Source: Lunatimonas sp.
Lineage (GTDB): Bacteria; Bacteroidota; Bacteroidia; Cytophagales; Cyclobacteriaceae
Reading direction: 5' to 3'
Length of the DNA stretch: 64,000 nt
Assembly: GCF_020832325.1 (NCBI RefSeq)
Contig: NZ_JAFIEU010000017.1
Span: forward strand, 1 to 64,000
How positions within the stretch are numbered: position 1 is the stretch's first letter; each line of letters begins with the position of its first letter. This document shows, in pieces, positions 43,452 through 52,874 of the stretch. The notes under the pieces are model-generated. The model was not told the origin of the DNA. It saw only the letters and a program-made list of their open reading frames with translations, and did no database searches. The position numbers were made by a program, and so were the translations under genes.

Positions 43452-44666
43452 TTAATTCTTTCTTTTGGCAATGCGCTCCAGGGTCTCGGCCAGTCGGTCG
43501 ATTTCCGATTTCGTGTTATAAACAGAAAACGACGCTCTGACGGTTCCTTCCAGGCCCAATCTTTTCATAAGAGGCTGAGTACAATGATGGCCCGTTCGTA
43601 CGGCTATCCCCGAAGCATCTAACATCATCCCTACGTCAAAAGGATGCATCCGGTTAATTAGGAAGCTAAGTACACTCACCCGTTCCTTGGCAGTGCCGAC
43701 CGGGATAAATCCCTTGATATGGGAAAGCTGTGAGATAGCGTATGCCAATAACTCGTCCTCGTGACTTCTGATCGCTTGCTTGCCCACTTCGGAGATGAAA
43801 CTGATAGCCTCGTTAAATGCGATCACATCCCCGATATTGGGTGTGCCAGCTTCAAATTTAAACGGTATCTCGTTGTAGGTGGTCTTTTCAAAAGTTACCT
43901 CTTTAATCATTTCACCACCTCCTTGATAGGGCGGCATTGCTTCCAGCAGTTCCCGCTTCCCGTAAAGTACACCCACGCCCGTCGGCCCATAGAGCTTGTG
44001 TGCAGAACAGACCAGAAAATCGCAGTCAAGCTGTTGCACATCCACGTCGAGGTGAGAAGTTGATTGCGCTCCATCTATCAAGACCTTTGCACCCACAGCA
44101 TGGGCTTTGGCAATAATGTCATCCACCGGATTGATGGTTCCCAAAGCATTGGAAACATGAATGACCGCAACCAATTTGGTTTTTTCCGACAATAGGTTAT
44201 CGAATTCCTCCAACATAAGCTCCCCTGAATCCCTAATGGGAATCACGCGCAGCTTTGCGCCTTTTTCCTCACAGAGCATTTGCCAAGGGACAATATTGGA
44301 ATGATGCTCCAACGTGGAGATGATGATTTCGTCCCCTTGCTGAATAAATTTTCTACCGTAGGTAGCAGCTACCAAGTTGATGCCTTCCGTGGTTCCCTTT
44401 GTGAATATGATCTCTTCTGCCTCCTTGGCATGGAGAAAGCGCTGCACTGTCTTTCGGGTTGTTTCGTAGAATTCGGTTGACCTCGCCGCCAATGTATGAG
44501 CACCCCGGTGTATATTGGCGTTGTCGGTTTCGTAATACTTCGTTAGAGCCTGAATAACCGCATCTGGCTTTTGGGTGGTAGCCGCATTATCCAAGTACAC
44601 CAACGGTTTTCCGTTGACCTCCTGGTTAAGAACGGGAAACCGACGTCTAATTTGAGCTACATCCAT
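43452..44666 (-). CDS. sufS: Cysteine desulfurase SufS
   Basis: 404 residues from ATG 44666 (MDVAQIRRRFPVLNQ), ten bp after the sufD stop; the open frame extends a further 26 codons into sufD without support. The PLP lysine is Lys224 in CSAHKLYGPTG, and the catalytic cysteine is Cys362 in RTGHHCTQPLM. It removes sulfur from L-cysteine to form alanine and an enzyme persulfide for SufE. Confidence 0.96.
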   Translation of the reverse strand: MDVAQIRRRFPVLNQEVNGKPLVYLDNAATTQKPDAVIQALTKYYETDNANIHRGAHTLAARSTEFYETTRKTVQRFLHAKEAEEIIFTKGTTEGINLVAATYGRKFIQQGDEIIISTLEHHSNIVPWQMLCEEKGAKLRVIPIRDSGELMLEEFDNLLSEKTKLVAVIHVSNALGTINPVDDIIAKAHAVGAKVLIDGAQSTSHLDVDVQQLDCDFLVCSAHKLYGPTGVGVLYGKRELLEAMPPYQGGGEMIKEVTFEKTTYNEIPFKFEAGTPNIGDVIAFNEAISFISEVGKQAIRSHEDELLAYAISQLSHIKGFIPVGTAKERVSVLSFLINRMHPFDVGMMLDASGIAVRTGHHCTQPLMKRLGLEGTVRASFSVYNTKSEIDRLAETLERIAKRKN

Positions 44667-44676
44667 GATCACCTGA

Positions 44677-45984
44677 TCAGGAGGAGTAGTTACTTCCCAA
44701 TCGGTCCTGGACGAGGTTGACACAATATTCCCTGAAATCATCATGATGGATATGGTCTAAGACTTCTCCTGCAAAGGCATACAACAAAAGGGCTTTGCCC
44801 GCCTCTTTTGAAATACCCCGGGCGCGGAGATAAAATAGGGCTTCTTCATCGAGCTGGCCGGTGGTGCATCCGTGGGAGCACTTTACATCATCCGCCCAGA
44901 TTTCCAATTGTGGCTTGGTATTGATTACCGCATCTTCGGACAGCAGAATGTTGTTGTTTTGCTGGAAGGCGTTAGTCTTCTGTGCGTCCTGCCTGACAAA
45001 GATTTTCCCATTAAACACACCCCTAGACTTATCCGTGAGAATTCCCTTGTAGAGTTCGTTGGACTCGGCATGAGGCTTGATATGATCTACGTTGGTATGA
45101 TTGTCCACGTGGGTACTGCCATTGAGCAGGTATAGCCCATACATGTTGCCTACTGTATTGGAGTCGAGCAAGTTTAGACTTAAATTATTCCGGATCATCT
45201 GTCCCTGTAGCGATAGGACTACGGACGTAAAGCTCGCATCCTGCGAAATGTTTGCTTCGGTATTGTTTACCTCTATGGCTTCTTTGCCTTCATCCTGAAG
45301 CTTGTAGTAGCGCACATGAGAATTGTTACCTAGCGAAAATTCACAGACACCGTTTAGCAGAAAAGGGCTATCCTGTAGCGGAACTATTTGCTCGATAAAT
45401 GTAGCTTCGGTATGTTTACCCGTACGGATAAATACACGTGGATGCACGGTTTCACCAGATTCTGTAACAGAAACCAACTGCAAAAGAAAGATAGGTTTGG
45501 CGACTACTTGATTAGCCGGGATATCAATATACACCCCATCCTGAAAGGCCAGTTGATTTAATGCTGCAAATGGATCCTTCTCTGCTTTTGCGATCGTTCC
45601 CAACCCTTCGGGTACCTCCCCATCGGTAAATGTACCTACAGAAAATCCATCCTCCGTAAAAGAGGAAAGTGATCGGTCCAAAAAGCCATTGTTTAGCACC
45701 AGGAGATGGCAATCCACGCCTGGAATCAGGTGTTGGGCTACGGAGTCTTTGGTGAGATTTGTAGCAGGACTTGCATGGCTTAGGTTTTTTAACTTGGACT
45801 CGATACGTTTGGTAATGGAAGTAAACTTATACTCTTCGTTTTTGGGCGCAGGGAGTCCTTCCTGTTGTACGATTTCCGCAGCTTTCACTGCCAAATCTGC
45901 CCAAGAGGATATTGGTTTTTGACTATAAAAAGCCTCCAAAAATGAGGAGGCCAGTGTATCGGTTTTCTTTACAATAGCTGTCAT
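44677..45984 (-). CDS. sufD: SufD scaffold protein
   Basis: 435 residues from ATG 45984 (MTAIVKKTDTLASSFLEAF). The SufBD core carries NNILLSEDAVINTKPQLEIW and KCSHGCTTGQLDEEALFYLR, with the conserved SHGCT and GQLDEE motifs. It forms the SufBC2D scaffold on which the cluster is assembled. Placed between sufC and sufS, 32 bp after sufC. Confidence 0.95.
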   Translation of the reverse strand: MTAIVKKTDTLASSFLEAFYSQKPISSWADLAVKAAEIVQQEGLPAPKNEEYKFTSITKRIESKLKNLSHASPATNLTKDSVAQHLIPGVDCHLLVLNNGFLDRSLSSFTEDGFSVGTFTDGEVPEGLGTIAKAEKDPFAALNQLAFQDGVYIDIPANQVVAKPIFLLQLVSVTESGETVHPRVFIRTGKHTEATFIEQIVPLQDSPFLLNGVCEFSLGNNSHVRYYKLQDEGKEAIEVNNTEANISQDASFTSVVLSLQGQMIRNNLSLNLLDSNTVGNMYGLYLLNGSTHVDNHTNVDHIKPHAESNELYKGILTDKSRGVFNGKIFVRQDAQKTNAFQQNNNILLSEDAVINTKPQLEIWADDVKCSHGCTTGQLDEEALFYLRARGISKEAGKALLLYAFAGEVLDHIHHDDFREYCVNLVQDRLGSNYSS

Positions 45985-46016
45985 TGGGATTGGTTTACAG
46001 GTTGAAAAAAAGGCAA

Positions 46017-46778
46017 TCAGACGGCGGTACCAGCCACTTCTTCCTTGATCCAATCGTACCCCTTTTCTTCCAGTTCCAAGGCCAGATCTTTGGTGCCTGA
46101 CTTTACAATCTGCCCTTTGTACAACACATGTACATAATCTGGCACAATGTAATCCAAAAGGCGCTGATAGTGGGTCACCACTATGGTAGCATTGTCTTTA
46201 GATTTCAGTTGGTTTACACCGTTGGATACGACCTTCAAGGCATCGATGTCCAATCCGGAGTCTGTCTCGTCCAATATGGATAGGGTGGGCTCTAAGATCG
46301 CCATTTGGAAGATTTCGTTCCGTTTTTTCTCACCGCCAGAGAATCCTTCGTTCAGCGAACGGCTCAATAATTTCTGGTCAATTTCCACCAGCTTCATTTT
46401 CTCCTTCATTAAAGAAAGAAACTTTACGGCATCTAAGGGCTCCTGCCCGCGGTACTCTCTGACCTGATTCACTGCCGTACGAAGAAAGTTTGTAGAGCTG
46501 ACTCCGGGTATTTCTACCGGATATTGAAAAGCTAGGAATACTCCCTCCCTCGCTCTGTCTTCAGGGCTGAGATCCAGCAGGTCTTTACCTTTGAAAAGTA
46601 CTTCTCCTTCTGTGACTTCGTATTCTTCCCTGCCTGCGAGAACGGAAGCCAAGGTTGATTTTCCGGAGCCATTCGGACCCATGATGGCATGTACTTCGCC
46701 TGGTTTTACTTCTAAATTTATACCCCTAAGAATGGGAGTGCCTTCGATAGAGGCATGTAAATTTTTAATGCTTAGCAT
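46017..46778 (-). CDS. sufC: SufC ATPase
   Basis: 253 residues, ABC-type ATPase. Walker A is GPNGSGKST (34-42), the signature loop is FSGGEKKRNEI and Walker B is SILDETDSGLD. The EKKRNE variant of the signature is specific to SufC. It powers the SufBCD complex. It lies 18 bp after sufB and 32 bp before sufD. Confidence 0.97.
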   Translation of the reverse strand: MLSIKNLHASIEGTPILRGINLEVKPGEVHAIMGPNGSGKSTLASVLAGREEYEVTEGEVLFKGKDLLDLSPEDRAREGVFLAFQYPVEIPGVSSTNFLRTAVNQVREYRGQEPLDAVKFLSLMKEKMKLVEIDQKLLSRSLNEGFSGGEKKRNEIFQMAILEPTLSILDETDSGLDIDALKVVSNGVNQLKSKDNATIVVTHYQRLLDYIVPDYVHVLYKGQIVKSGTKDLALELEEKGYDWIKEEVAGTAV

Positions 46779-46796
46779 GGTTAGTTTTCTGTTAGA

Positions 46797-48242
46797 TTAT
46801 CCTACACTTCCTTCCAGGGTAAGTGCTAATAATTTCTGGGCTTCCACGGCAAACTCCATGGGAAGTTGATTCAATACCTCTTTGGCATAACCGTTCACGA
46901 TAAGAGCTACCGCATCCTCGGTGGCAATGCCCCGCTGATTGCAGTAGAATATTTGATCCTCACCAATCTTCGAGGTAGTGGCCTCGTGTTCTACTTTTGC
47001 ACTACTATTGGAAATGTCAATGTAGGGGAAGGTGTGGGCGCCACAGTTCGAACCCATCAATAAAGAGTCACACTGCGAAAAATTTCGAGCATTGGTTGCC
47101 CGCTTCATTACCTGTACCTGTCCGCGGTATGAATTTTGAGAATGTCCTGCGGAAATCCCTTTCGAAACGATCCTAGACCGGGTGTTTTTCCCGATGTGGA
47201 TCATCTTCGTTCCGGTGTCTGCTTGCTGATAGTTGTTCGTCACGGCCACGGAATAAAATTCCCCAACGCTATGATCGCCTTTCAGGATACAAGAAGGGTA
47301 TTTCCAAGTAACCGCAGATCCCGTTTCTACCTGGGTCCATGAAATTTTGGAATGATCACCAGCGCAAATACCCCTTTTTGTTACGAAATTGTAGATACCA
47401 CCTTTGCCGTCTTTGTCCCCTGGGAACCAGTTTTGTACGGTAGAATATTTAACTTCTGCATGCTTTTCTGCATAGATTTCCACCACCGCGGCATGAAGTT
47501 GATTTTCGTCTCGCTGAGGAGCAGTGCAGCCTTCTAGGTAGGATACATAGGATCCTTCTTCGGCCACGATAAGGGTTCTTTCGAACTGCCCCGTATTTGC
47601 AGCGTTGATTCGGAAGTAGGTAGAAAGTTCCATTGGACACCTCACACCTTTAGGTATATAGCAGAATGATCCATCTGAGAATACCGCTGAGTTGAGTGCC
47701 GCATAATAGTTATCGGAAATCGGTACGACAGAACCCAAATACTTTTTAACGAGTTCTGGATGTTCCTGTACGGCCTCTCCGAATGAGCAAAAGATAATAC
47801 CGAGCTTTGAGAGAGTGTCTTTAAAAGTAGTTCCAACCGAAACAGAATCCAATACAGCGTCTACCGCTATGCCCTGAAGTCTTTTTTGTTCATTCAGGGA
47901 AATGCCAAGGCGCTCGTAGATTTTCAGTAACTCAGGGTCAATCTCATCCAGTGATTTGGTTTTTTTGGCCTGCTTTGGTGCAGAGTAGTACCTTAGTTTT
48001 TGCAGGTCAATCTTCGGGTAGGTCACATTGGCCCAAGTTGGCTCTTTCATATCCTCCCAGAGCTTAAAAGCCTTCAGCCTCCAATCTAGTAGCCATTGTG
48101 GCTCCTCTTTTTTAGCGGAAATCCAACGGATAATATCTTCATTTAACCCAACGGGCGCCTCATCCGCTTCGTAGTTCACAGACCAGCCGTGTTCGTACTC
48201 TTTTGAGGTGAATTCTTCTAATATTTCGTTGTCTTTTGACAT
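46797..48242 (-). CDS. sufB: SufB scaffold protein
   Basis: 481 residues. Family blocks include [59 protein letters not shown] and [17 protein letters not shown]-like sequence, ending in the [20 protein letters not shown] core. First gene of the operon. A perfect -7 box is seen about 37-44 bp before its ATG. No iscR/sufR regulator is adjacent; instead an Lrp/AsnC gene lies upstream on the same strand. Confidence 0.97.
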   Translation of the reverse strand: MSKDNEILEEFTSKEYEHGWSVNYEADEAPVGLNEDIIRWISAKKEEPQWLLDWRLKAFKLWEDMKEPTWANVTYPKIDLQKLRYYSAPKQAKKTKSLDEIDPELLKIYERLGISLNEQKRLQGIAVDAVLDSVSVGTTFKDTLSKLGIIFCSFGEAVQEHPELVKKYLGSVVPISDNYYAALNSAVFSDGSFCYIPKGVRCPMELSTYFRINAANTGQFERTLIVAEEGSYVSYLEGCTAPQRDENQLHAAVVEIYAEKHAEVKYSTVQNWFPGDKDGKGGIYNFVTKRGICAGDHSKISWTQVETGSAVTWKYPSCILKGDHSVGEFYSVAVTNNYQQADTGTKMIHIGKNTRSRIVSKGISAGHSQNSYRGQVQVMKRATNARNFSQCDSLLMGSNCGAHTFPYIDISNSSAKVEHEATTSKIGEDQIFYCNQRGIATEDAVALIVNGYAKEVLNQLPMEFAVEAQKLLALTLEGSVG

Positions 48243-48278
48243 TTTCTGAGTTATTTAGACTAATTACATTCTACTGGA

Positions 48279-48286
48279 CAAATATA
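48279..48286 (-). promoter_or_regulatory. Predicted -7 box of the suf operon
   Basis: On the minus strand 48286-48279 reads TATATTTG, an exact match to TAnnTTTG, placing transcription start near 48271 and giving a leader of about 29 nt before sufB. No clear -33 TTG lies at the expected distance, so an activator may be needed. Confidence 0.4.
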
Positions 48287-48500
48287 CAACGAATATCTAA
48301 TTTATATTGTTCAGTAGTCTGCTTATTTCCTCAGAATATTTGCATTTAATGGACTTATGTAGTTGAATATAAAGTTTTTATAAAATCAATTTTGAAATGC
48401 CACGCCCTTAGATAAACCTTTATAAGCTCAATTGTTTGTGCTAATAATACTATTTATTATTTATTTAGATTTAATCTAAATAACTAAATTAGCAACCTGT

Positions 48501-48974
48501 TTATTTGTTTGGATCAAACAACTGAATAGGCCTGTTGATGCTTTCCTCTAGTACAATGAGCGTCTCTGTTCGATCTATACCTTCTACTTGCTGTATCTTG
48601 TTGAGTACATCTCGCAGGTGGTTGGTATCCTTGCAAATGATCTTGGCGAAAATGCTATAGTTCCCGGTGGTGTAATAGGCGTTTATCACTTCTGCGATTT
48701 CCTTGAGCCGTTCGATCACGTTATCGTAGAGGGAACTTTTTTCAAGGTAGATGCCTAAAAACGCGGAAATGTCGTATCCAAGTTTTGAAAAATCAATATT
48801 TAACGTTGCACTTTTTACAATGCCCATATCCTCCAGTTTCCGCATACGTACGTGTACAGTACCCGATGATACGAAGACTTTTTTGGCGATTTCGGTATAC
48901 GGAGTTTTGGCATCTTCATTGAGTAATGAGATGATTTTTAGGTCTATATTGTCAATGTCTAAAATTTTATCCAT
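48501..48974 (-). CDS. Lrp/AsnC-family transcriptional regulator
   Basis: 157 residues. The N-terminal helix-turn-helix (NEDAKTPYTEIAKKVFVSSG, then TVHVRMRKLEDMGIV) is followed by the C-terminal AsnC ligand domain (about 65-150, AFLGIYLEKSSLYDNVIERL; YYTTGNYSIFAKIICKDTNH). It should sense an amino acid. It lies upstream of sufB on the same strand with a 258-bp gap that holds the suf promoter, so a role in suf regulation is possible but unproven. Confidence 0.92.
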   Translation of the reverse strand: MDKILDIDNIDLKIISLLNEDAKTPYTEIAKKVFVSSGTVHVRMRKLEDMGIVKSATLNIDFSKLGYDISAFLGIYLEKSSLYDNVIERLKEIAEVINAYYTTGNYSIFAKIICKDTNHLRDVLNKIQQVEGIDRTETLIVLEESINRPIQLFDPNK

Positions 48975-49370
48975 TTTTTTGAGTGTACGTTATCGGTTTC
49001 AAAATAAAGATGGGGTTAAATTACTGATTTGTCAAAAAAAACGCAATCTTTTTTTTTGATTCTCAACTTAATCGGCAGAATTTTTAAAATCGGGAAGAGG
49101 AAGGGTATCCAATTTCGCGACTGGGTTGACTAGTTTTTGAAATTAAATTTTGAGATTACTACTCATTACCTATTTTGTTGCCCAATAGCCACCCTATCGA
49201 GGTGGTGGTCGATCGTTGGTCGCAAATTTTGATAGCAGCGATATTCTCATCCCGCATTCTAGCCATTCACCCAAATTTGTTATTTCGGTAGCGCGGAACA
49301 AGCCGATTTTTTTTGCCAATTCGGCACAACGTGCTATCTTAGACCACAGTTTCCAATAAATCCAGCTATC
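48975..49370. other. Divergent intergenic region between lrp-type and PSCyt genes
   Basis: 396 bp holding the promoters of the two divergent genes. It is AT-rich near the Lrp end. A short hairpin (CCACC with GGTGG, about 49190-49206) is visible, but no RNA gene or terminator. A 65-codon minus-strand frame (49194-49391) lacks support. Confidence 0.45.
49312..49342 (+). promoter_or_regulatory. Predicted promoter of the PSCyt lipoprotein gene
   Basis: TTTG (49312-49315), a 19-bp spacer, then TATCTTAG (49335-49342), which matches TAnnTTTG with one change in the TTTG part. It would start transcription near 49349, giving a leader of about 20 nt. Confidence 0.45.
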
Positions 49371-51719
49371 ATGCGATTGCTCCTTCCCCAAATGTTTCGA
49401 TCTACACGACTTATTGTATCAACCTTTGGTTGGATCGCCCTACTCAGTACACTGAATGCCTGTGAGCAAAAAGGAGGGGAACGGGAGTTATCAGGAGACG
49501 GTGTGCTCAGTTATAATTTTCATGTTCGTCCGATCTTATCCGACAAGTGTTTTGCTTGTCACGGTCCAGATGCCAACAAGCGGGAGGCTGGCCTACGCCT
49601 GGATACTCCTGAAGGGGCTTACGCAGCATTGAAGGACCGTCCGGCGGCCCATGCGATCGTTCCGGGTAAGCCCTCGGATTCCGAATTGATTTTGCGGGTT
49701 TTTTCGTCCGATCCTTCTGAACAGATGCCTCCTCCTGAATCTAACCTTGTCCTGACAGAGTCAGAGAAAAACCTGCTGGTACGATGGGTCAAACAGGGCG
49801 CAAACTATGAACCTCACTGGGCCTTTTTAGCTCCAGAAAAGTCAGATGTTCCTGTAGACCCAAAAGATAGCTGGTCTAGAAACGAGATTGACCGGTTTTT
49901 GTGGGACCGGATGAAAAAGGCAGGCCTAAAGCCAAATGAAGAATCGGAAAAGAATTACCTGATGAAGCGTGTAGCGTTGGACTTGACTGGCCTGCCGCTT
50001 CCAGTGAATACTTTGCAGGCCTTTGCGGAACTGAGTACCGAGGAGGCGATCGATAGACTGATCGATTCCTTGTTGCAGACCCCTGCGCATGCAGAACGGC
50101 TAGCTGGTTTTTGGCTGGACGTTTCGCGCTATTCGGATTCTTTCGGGTATCAAAACGACAATTTTCGTACCCAATGGCCCTACAGGGATTGGGTTATTCA
50201 TGCGTTTCGCAAAAATATGCCCTACAACGAGTTTATCACGTGGCAATTGGCTGGGGACCTATTACCCAATCCTACCAAGGAGCAGATTCTGGCCACCGGA
50301 TTTAACCGAAACCATAAATATACCGAAGAGGAAGGAGTGATCGATGAGGAATATAGGGTAGAGTATGTGTTGGATAAGACCAATACGTTTTCAAAGGCTA
50401 TCTTGGGGTTAACGGTTGAGTGCGCACAATGCCACGATCACAAGTATGATCCGATTTCTCAGGAAGACTATTTTAGTTTATATGCTTTTTTCAACAATAC
50501 CCCAGAAAAGGGTTTTGAGGGAGGTGCGGGTTCTGCTGTTCGATCCAAAACGCCCTTGATGACCATCGAGCCGCAGGATCTGGAGGGTATCTTGAACTTT
50601 GTAAATCACAAAGACACCTCTGCCGTGGTAGTTTCGGTCATGGAGGAGTTCAGGGATACGCTTCGGACCACGTATGTGCTCTCTCGTGGTATCTACGATG
50701 CCCCGACAGATCAAGTGGTGTTTCCACGAACGCCCAAGTCGGTATTGGCCTTTGACAGCCGGTACGAACCAAACCGTTTGGGCCTTGCAGAGTGGACGTT
50801 TTCTGCCGAGAATCCACTGGCCTCCCGTGTTTTTGTCAATTTGATCTGGCAGGAGCTCTTCGGAAAGGGCATTGTGGCCTCTTCGGGAGATTTTGGATTG
50901 CAGGGTGATTTGCCTACACATCCAGAGTTGTTGGATTGGTTGGCAGTAGATTTCCGTGAAAGCGGCTGGGATATCCGGTACATACTAAAAAAAATCATGC
51001 AATCGGCCGCATATCGACAGTCTGGAAAGGTTACCAAAGAGAAGCTGGAAAGGGACCCGGACAACTTGTTTCTTGCGCGGTTTCCCCGCCTTCGGCTACC
51101 GGCGGAGCATATTCGGGATCTGGTTTTGGAAAGCAGTGGTTTGCTGGTTCACGAGTTGGGAGGTCCGAGCGTAAAGCCCTATCAGCCTCCGGGGCTTTGG
51201 GAAGCATCCTCTTCGGGAAGGGGTGAACTCTCTGTCTATCGAATGGATAGTGGCGACAAATTATACCGCAGAGGGATGTATACGTTTATAAAGCTCACCC
51301 TTCCCCCTCCTTCGTTGTTGATTTTTGACGGAAGCAATCGAGATATCTGTCAGATAAAACGAAACCGAACGAACACCCCCTTGCAGGCATTGGCGCTGCT
51401 CAATGACCCGATGGTTTTGGAGGCTTCGCGGGTATTGGCATCTCACTTGGTGAAACAGCATGCTTCTATAGAGAATGCTGTGGAGGAGGCCTACTTAAGG
51501 ATTTTGGGAAGGCTCCCCAAGCCGGAGGAAAAGGTACTTATGGTGGACTTTTACCTACAAGAATATGAACGTTTTCAGAGTGAACCGGATAAGGCTATGA
51601 AAATCATGGAAGTAGGCAAGTACCCGCTTGATCCATCCAAGGATTCGCTGGCCGATGCGGCCATGATGCAAGTGATTGTGACATTATACAATTTAGAGGA
51701 GGCCACCACAAAAACCTGA
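49371..51719 (+). CDS. PSCyt/DUF1549/DUF1553 lipoprotein with cytochrome-c-type haem site
   Basis: 782 residues with a lipobox (TLNAC, cysteine about 31). A haem-c motif CFACHG begins near residue 60, in the planctomycete cytochrome C domain (PSCyt1, about 45-140). Next come DUF1549/PSCyt2 (about 160-365, including GFNRNHKYTEEEGVIDEEYR) and DUF1553/PSD1 (about 485-745). The mid-region has VECAQCHDHKYDPI, a second CxxCH. These proteins are common in Planctomycetes and Bacteroidota, probably oxidising sugars at the cell surface, with substrate unknown. The partner DUF1501 gene that usually follows is missing; the next gene is a convergent xylanase. The protein is shorter than many relatives, which reach about 1000 residues. 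Confidence 0.85.
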   Translation: MRLLLPQMFRSTRLIVSTFGWIALLSTLNACEQKGGERELSGDGVLSYNFHVRPILSDKCFACHGPDANKREAGLRLDTPEGAYAALKDRPAAHAIVPGKPSDSELILRVFSSDPSEQMPPPESNLVLTESEKNLLVRWVKQGANYEPHWAFLAPEKSDVPVDPKDSWSRNEIDRFLWDRMKKAGLKPNEESEKNYLMKRVALDLTGLPLPVNTLQAFAELSTEEAIDRLIDSLLQTPAHAERLAGFWLDVSRYSDSFGYQNDNFRTQWPYRDWVIHAFRKNMPYNEFITWQLAGDLLPNPTKEQILATGFNRNHKYTEEEGVIDEEYRVEYVLDKTNTFSKAILGLTVECAQCHDHKYDPISQEDYFSLYAFFNNTPEKGFEGGAGSAVRSKTPLMTIEPQDLEGILNFVNHKDTSAVVVSVMEEFRDTLRTTYVLSRGIYDAPTDQVVFPRTPKSVLAFDSRYEPNRLGLAEWTFSAENPLASRVFVNLIWQELFGKGIVASSGDFGLQGDLPTHPELLDWLAVDFRESGWDIRYILKKIMQSAAYRQSGKVTKEKLERDPDNLFLARFPRLRLPAEHIRDLVLESSGLLVHELGGPSVKPYQPPGLWEASSSGRGELSVYRMDSGDKLYRRGMYTFIKLTLPPPSLLIFDGSNRDICQIKRNRTNTPLQALALLNDPMVLEASRVLASHLVKQHASIENAVEEAYLRILGRLPKPEEKVLMVDFYLQEYERFQSEPDKAMKIMEVGKYPLDPSKDSLADAAMMQVIVTLYNLEEATTKT

Positions 51720-51725
51720 TTCAAC

Positions 51726-52874
51726 CTAAGGTTGCTGCTTGAGTGCGTAGATGCGTTCGAGTATTTCCGTTTTGGGATTCCCCTGACGGTCAAAGAGTAG
51801 CGGGTAATTGGTCCTTCTTCTGATGGGCCAATTATTCAGCCAACTGTTTGCGTCTGTGACGCCCCAAAAGGTAATACGGTGAATCTTATCGCGTTCTTCG
51901 TAGAATACCCTAAAGATCTCTTCGTAACGGTCAGCAAGTCGTAGATAGACCTCCTCCGGCAATCCGTCCGGGTAGGGGTTGTATTTCATGTCTTCGTCAA
52001 ATCGAACATCAATGTCCGCACCCGGCTTCTCCTGAGGGCGTGGAAGGACCTCGATATCCAATTCGGTTACCATTACCTTAAAGCCTGCTTCGTGTATGGC
52101 TAAAATGGAGGCACGAATCTGCTCAGGATCGGGGCTAACCATGCTGTAATGTCCCTGCATTCCAATTCCATCTACCCGAATTCCACTTTTCTGCAATTCT
52201 TGACATAGTTTAATAGCGGCATCTCTTTTTTCGGGTTTCCAAAGGTTGTAGTCATTATAATACAGTTCTGCATTTGGATCCACTCGCGCTGCAGTTTTAA
52301 ATGCCATGGAGATGTAGTCGGTTCCCGTCACGGTATACCAGTTAGAAGTCCGAAAGGTGCCATCGTCATTCAATGCCTCGTTTAGTACATCCCATGCGTG
52401 TACCCGCCCCTTGTAGCGACCGACAACCTCTTCGATGTGCCGCTGCATCCTAGCTAGCAGCCTATCTTTGGAAATGAATCTGCCCTCGGCGTCTTCAAAA
52501 ACGGTTTTAGGTATTTGTTGGTGCCATACCAGCGTGTGACCTACCATAAACGCATCCAATTCCTCACCCAGTTCGACGAAAGCATCTGCCGGGCCCCAAT
52601 TGAAAACATCTTCTTCTGGATGGATATTGACCCATTTCATCAGATTTTCTGCCGTTAGGGTATTGAAATGCCGGGCTATGATGGGTTCCGCGATGCTGTC
52701 CCGTTTTTCTACTTGACGTAAATTGATGGCAGCGCCTATTAGGAAGTCTTCTGCAAAGGTACTTTTTAAGGTCGGTTCAGGAGTCTCGGTGGGCGAACCA
52801 CATGCAAGCAACAGCACGGTACTAGCTGTGGCAACTAATGGGGTAACTCTTAGATTAAGGTTCAATAGGTTCAT
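51726..52874 (-). CDS. GH10 endo-1,4-beta-xylanase, lipoprotein
   Basis: 382 residues. Lipobox LLAC (cysteine 25) predicts a surface or periplasmic lipoprotein. The GH10 TIM barrel has GHTLVWHQQIPK (113-124), the acid/base Glu166 in WDVLNEAL and the nucleophile Glu271 in VTELDIE, plus WGVTDANSWLNNWP near the end. It cleaves internal beta-1,4 bonds of xylan. Its start overlaps the lacI-type gene by 20 bp, so both are co-transcribed, linking xylan breakdown to that regulator. Confidence 0.95.
   Translation of the reverse strand: MNLLNLNLRVTPLVATASTVLLLACGSPTETPEPTLKSTFAEDFLIGAAINLRQVEKRDSIAEPIIARHFNTLTAENLMKWVNIHPEEDVFNWGPADAFVELGEELDAFMVGHTLVWHQQIPKTVFEDAEGRFISKDRLLARMQRHIEEVVGRYKGRVHAWDVLNEALNDDGTFRTSNWYTVTGTDYISMAFKTAARVDPNAELYYNDYNLWKPEKRDAAIKLCQELQKSGIRVDGIGMQGHYSMVSPDPEQIRASILAIHEAGFKVMVTELDIEVLPRPQEKPGADIDVRFDEDMKYNPYPDGLPEEVYLRLADRYEEIFRVFYEERDKIHRITFWGVTDANSWLNNWPIRRRTNYPLLFDRQGNPKTEILERIYALKQQP

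Noticed and set aside
49194-49391. 65-codon minus-strand frame
   Set aside because: Covers the PSCyt promoter and start, with no recognisable domain.
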